DNA of 64,000 bases, taken from the NCBI GenBank assembly GCA_025331565.1, contig JAFREQ010000094.1:186001-250000 (forward strand), given 5' to 3'. Below are positions 59,791 through 64,000 of this stretch, piece after piece. The notes under the pieces were generated by a model. It did not search any database, was not told where the DNA came from, and saw only the letters and a program-made list of their open reading frames with translations. The position numbers were made by a program, and so were the translations under genes. Position 1 is the stretch's first letter; each line of letters starts with the position of its first letter. The DNA is from Holacanthus passer (taxonomy: Eukaryota > Chordata > Actinopteri > Pomacanthidae).

Positions 59791-60215
59791 TACAACCCTA
59801 ATTCCAAAAAAGTTGGGACGCTGTGTAAAACATAATAAGAAGAGAGCACACTCATTTCCAAACCAACTCTTTACCAACAATGGTTTTACAAAGTGTTCCT
59901 GAACCAATTCAAACAATCATGTGTTTGACAAAGTGTTGAACCTCTCTCCATCCTTGCTTGTGAACGACTAAGCCTTTCCAGGATGAACCTTTCATACCCA
60001 ATCGTGATACTTTCACCTGTTACCAATGAACCTGTATTTTGTTGCTTCTGTCCCAACTTGTTTGAAATGTGTTGCTGCCATCAAATTCAGAATAAGCAGA
60101 TATTTACAAAAATCAATTAAGTTGATGAGCTCAAACATGAAATATATTGTCTTTGTGCTGTTTTCAATTGAGCATATTTCCAAAAAGGATCAGCAAACTA
60201 TCACATTCTGTTGGA
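59791..60215 (+). mobile_element. MITE with TACAACCC terminus, right end lost
   Basis: It starts TACAACCCTAATTCCAAAAA followed by AGTTGGGACGCTGTGTAAAA, a terminus I recognise from a widespread teleost DNA-transposon-derived repeat. The interior has TTTCACCTGTTACCAATGAA, CTGTCCCAACTTGTTTGAAA and TGTCTTTGTGCTGTTTTCAA. The expected mirror-image right terminus is absent. A Kolobok-type origin is possible but not shown. Confidence 0.6.
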
Positions 60216-60624
60216 TTCTGGTTCAAGTCTTTATCCAATATGTAGCTGACACAAACATAAAATAAAGTTGTACTATTTTCCTTTAAAATGGCACAATTTT
60301 CAGGAGACATTTGTATATTTCATTTTTCAACATATCTGTCACCACATACAATTGTACATAAATCGAGCCATTACAGGACTCTACTTTATACATTTTAATA
60401 TGGAGGCTATATTGAGAGTCTAAAATTGTCAGACAGTCACCAGGCTCATATGATTGCCTGATCTCTTGTCTTTAAATTGTCATTTCAGTTGACTGACACC
60501 CCTGTAGTTAGCGGCCTGTAGTATTTTTAGTAAGTATTTATAGTTTACCTTAAAGAAATGGATTGAGGGAAGAGAAGCCGTCTCCAGGCATTAGTGGTGA
60601 ATATAAGGCTACTGTACTTGATTA

Positions 60625-60653
60625 GCGTGTAATAATTAGCATATGCGTGTAAT
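60625..60653 (+). promoter_or_regulatory. spaced direct repeat GCGTGTAAT in a possible enhancer
   Basis: GCGTGTAAT occurs at 60625-60633 and 60645-60653, a 20-bp repeat period, with AATTAGCATAT between and TTTGCATAA (octamer-like) nearby at about 60695. The regulatory role is an inference. Confidence 0.3.
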
Positions 60654-63280
60654 CAGCATTATTGTGCACCTCATAGCCCTGTGTGACCCTGCTTTGCATA
60701 AGACCACAGAATAAGTGGCGCATCCCTCACTTCTCAACAAACGTGGTGTCAACTTTGCTTTGCTTCTCTCCTTCTCCTTTCTTCAGCTTTCTTTAGAAGC
60801 ATTTTACTCCATCTCCGGCATGTTAAGAGCGTTAGCCACAATGCCTCGGCCTGGAATGCATAGCCTATGCTTTGGTCTTTTTGTTTTTATCTTACTTATA
60901 ATATTTAGGACTACTTTTATTTCATGTAATTATGCTATTAGTTTCTGTTTATAACTCATTCCCATGTCTCCTGTTCTCACTGCTGTCCCGCTATCCATCC
61001 GAAATCGAGAGAGCCCTTGTGGCCGCACTGAGAGAGTCTGCCTAATCCCCTCATTGAGAGAAGAGAAGAATGAAACAGGCCAGGGTGTGGGGGAGCTGGA
61101 GCGTTTATTCCCCATCCTTACCCCCCACCCCTCCACCCATGGGAGGGCAGAAAGCCACCCCCTCACCAGCCTTTACCCCATTGCCCACTTATCCCATTTC
61201 ACTCCCAGCTGTGTGCAGTCAGTTGTCGAGTTCACAGCGTGGTTATTGAAGTCCCTGGGATAACTATATATGATTCAACGTATAGTTTAAACCCCAGAGC
61301 CAGGGCTTATTCTTTTTTTGCAAAGTTTGCCTCGACTCTTTTTAAATGAATACCAGCTTATGTGTTTGGCTTGTGACTCACTGCTAGTTCCTGAATGTTC
61401 ATGAAGTTAGTGGCGAAACAAATTGTGTAAAGATTGGATTAACATTTGAGATGCCAGTCGGTTGAGGTAGCTGTGAGGCAGGTTAACAGTCACTTGTTCA
61501 CATCCAGGCCTGCATTTTGTGTTTAAAATCAATGGCATCAATCTGGTTCTTTCAGTTAGGTTTTTAAAGAGGTGGAAGCTAAGTTCATACTGAAAGGAGG
61601 CGGATATCTCATTTTGCCTGAGCAGACTTGTAATGTCCAGGGTCGTGTTGAAACAATGGATTTTTGTTCTCATCTAAATCCCTTCGTTTTAAGTGTTGTT
61701 TCTCTAATGATATATCGCCTAAGGAAGCTGGTGGGTTTTTCTTTTCTGCCTCTGCACATGTTTTTCATGTTCCTAATGGAGTTATTCTGCAGACTGCTAT
61801 CATATCACCTTAATGTTTTTTTGGTTGTTCCTGGTTTGAGAGGACCCCCTCAAGCAGCATAGTGTATTTGTTTGGACCCTCAGCAAACAAGGGGTTGGAG
61901 CTGGGGTGTGTGTGTGTGTGTGATGGGGGATGAGGGGGAGTTGGGTATTATCAAAATTTCTTGTCTTTAGTCGGTTCCCATCTCATCCAGAGAGCACATT
62001 CACGGGAGCGAACTTTGGGATCTCACTTTGTTTATGGATAGGAGTACAAAAAAGGCCTCTTATAGCTCTGTCGCTCACTCTCACTCAGTCTTCTACCCCT
62101 CCTCTTCTCTACTCCCATAGCTTCTCCCTCTCTCTTTCTTTCTCTTTTCCATTTGGGCATTGGGGCGGGGGCCTTTGGTCATTAATAAAATGGGGAGAGA
62201 TGGGGAGTGGGTGTGTGTGTGGGGGGGCGCTTGTCAGGCACAGTCAAGTGTAATCCAAAGTCTACAGCATCCTCTTCGACAACTATTTTAATGGAAATAG
62301 GGAACATATTGTATCAAGGCTACCATATCCTACTTGAAATGACAGTATCAAAAGTGGGAGTTGATACTATGGCAACAAAGCAGCTTTTTGCCAGCTAGGC
62401 GAGTCGGAGAGAGGGTAGGCTGTCAGGCCGCAGGGGCCGGCAAGCGAGAGAACGAGTGTGAGAGTACATGGAGAGGCGAGAGCAAAAGACCTATAGCCCC
62501 AACGCTTTTGTTCCCTGTCTTTTTTTCCCCCATTTTGGAATATGATGCAATGAGATGGTATTATGTTGCCATTTTTTATGCTATTATTCTGAAAGAAGAG
62601 CATATGGGAGGGGTAAGAAGGGGGCATGGGGGAGGTTTAGGATGCGCACTCTCAAACTTGACTTAATCCATCCTGCTAAAAGCTAATGCATGGTGGCCTT
62701 GAACTATTCTCTCAGGAGATGAGTGAGCTTTGTCCCCTCGCTCTCTCTTTCTCTTTCTGCCTGTTTTTAAGGGTTCTGCCTCTTTTCAACCCATTTTCAA
62801 TAAGCCTGAGGTTTTGTGTCGCAAACATTATGAATCACACGCTCTTCCTATGGAGCGTAGATTGCACCTCGCGCACTCATAATGGAAAGTGAAGCTAGGA
62901 GGTCTGCTTTGAAGGAGCGCGGCTAACTTTTTGCTCTTTCTTTTAAAGACACAGCAGTTTCTCTTTTACACCGGTGTTTAATGTAACCATTAATTTCTTG
63001 CTTGTCTTTTTATTTGGAAATTTCATATATGTCCCTTCTTTCACATTCCTGTTCTTCCTCTCTTTATTCTCTGTTCCTTAGAAGGTGAGAGAGGCAAAGT
63101 GTGCCTTTTTGGACAATAAATGAAATGCTAAGACCCGGCTGGGTGTGGGCCGGTCCCATGTCCCAATCACTGCAGGGGCCAGTAAGTTGAGACACCCGGG
63201 CCCTAACCTCTAACCAGCCGTGAAGAGAACAGAGGCCAGCGAAACCTGATCTTTGACTCGTAGAGCTCTCACGCACCGCC

Positions 63281-63286
<6 letters not shown>

Positions 63287-63362
<76 letters not shown>
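63287..63362. repeat. (TG)38 microsatellite
   Basis: Thirty-eight uninterrupted TG units, the longest simple repeat in the window. Confidence 0.98.
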
Positions 63363-63364
<2 letters not shown>

Positions 63365-64000
63365 AGCGAAGGAGTGAGTGAGACCTCTCATTTTTCAGTT
63401 CTGTCGTTTTCGTTCCTCCCCTTGTCCCACAAGGCCAATCTCTTAATCACAGGGTTTGAGAGGGCGAGAGGATTGAAAGGCCAGGTGACTTTCTTTCCTT
63501 ACACTCTCACTGCTAGCTTTATTGTGTGGAGGTGAGTGGTCCGGGTTCGACTGTGTGTGTACAAACAGGCTTGAATGCCACGGGCTATTATATTTACATT
63601 GTTAACTGTGTGACTGGTCAAATCGTTCTACTTAACACCTGTGCGTGCATACTTCGTGTATGTCAGTGTGTGCTTGCGCGTGGTTAAGTGTTTTCTGTGT
63701 GCACATGATGGGATTAGAGTCACGGCGGTGGCAGATTACCTGTAACTGTGATCTGTTGTGGTGGGGGATTAACTTTGCGGCGCTCCATGCTGTGAGGTAA
63801 CATGACGCAGCAGGGACAGACCACGGCGAGGGGAGAGTGGAGTTAATGCTAGAGCACTGGGGTGATAAAGCTAAGATAATCCACTTCTCCTGTGACCTGA
63901 GAAAGAGGAGGAGTGAGGGGCTCATTGACAACTTTACCTGGAGAGAACTTGAAATTAAGTGGGGAAGGGAAGTCACAGAAAAACGCAGTGGGAAAGAAGG

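Larger units (their letters stand above)
58072..64000 (+). other. snx3 intron 1 (continues past the window)
   Basis: 5.9 kb with no second snx3 exon. It contains a CTAGCTAGC-rich stretch (58260-58350), a foldback element, a MITE, a possible regulatory block near 60.6 kb, pyrimidine-rich patches (about 62100-62155, 62735-62790) and a (TG)38 microsatellite. Short open frames are unsupported. Confidence 0.75.

Noticed and set aside
1..64000. CRISPR arrays, operons, tRNA or rRNA genes
   Set aside because: Tandem repeats present are microsatellites without spacers. I recognised no tRNA or rRNA signature, though small RNA genes cannot be excluded by eye.

Overview
The window is vertebrate nuclear DNA, almost certainly from a teleost fish. 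It has short exons with GT-AG introns, many (CA/TG)n microsatellites, a low coding density, and interspersed repeats of kinds I associate with ray-finned fish genomes (a Tc1-like relic, several MITE-like elements, LINE 3' tails). Nothing bacterial, viral or organellar is visible.

Three protein genes are supported. (1) foxo3, minus strand: only its first coding exon is present (27116 to 26571). It carries the N-terminal AKT site and the first half of the forkhead domain. Its large intron fills the window from 26570 down to 1, and the next coding exon lies outside. (2) afg1l (lace1), minus strand: complete in 13 coding exons from 57105 to 32410. Every exon junction keeps the reading frame, and the model gives a 508-residue mitochondrial AFG1-type AAA+ ATPase. 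(3) snx3, plus strand: only coding exon 1 (57910 to 58071) is present, and the rest of the window is its intron 1. The gene order matches, from memory, the human 6q21 neighbourhood of FOXO3, AFG1L and SNX3.

Layout: 1-26570, foxo3 intron with two diverged copies of a roughly 450-490 bp unit (14.2 and 16.0 kb), a Tc1-like relic (21.7 kb) and MITE fragments; 26571-27116, foxo3 exon; 27117-32409, foxo3 leader and promoter candidates (a GC-box/E2F-like/CRE cluster near 28.8 kb) and the afg1l 3' flank; 32410-57105, afg1l; 57106-57909, a divergent afg1l/snx3 promoter region with a palindromic element and an ETS-type site; 57910-64000, snx3 exon 1 and intron.

The three genes do not form a pathway: one is a transcription factor, one a mitochondrial protein-quality-control ATPase and one an endosomal sorting nexin. 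Their proximity is conserved linkage, and afg1l and snx3 share a head-to-head promoter region. I found no previously undescribed multigene system. The items most worth a second look are the shared promoter, the proline-rich expansion just before the AFG1L Walker A motif, the G-rich tract beside the foxo3 splice donor, the nested transposon relics and several intronic stretches that look like conserved regulatory DNA.
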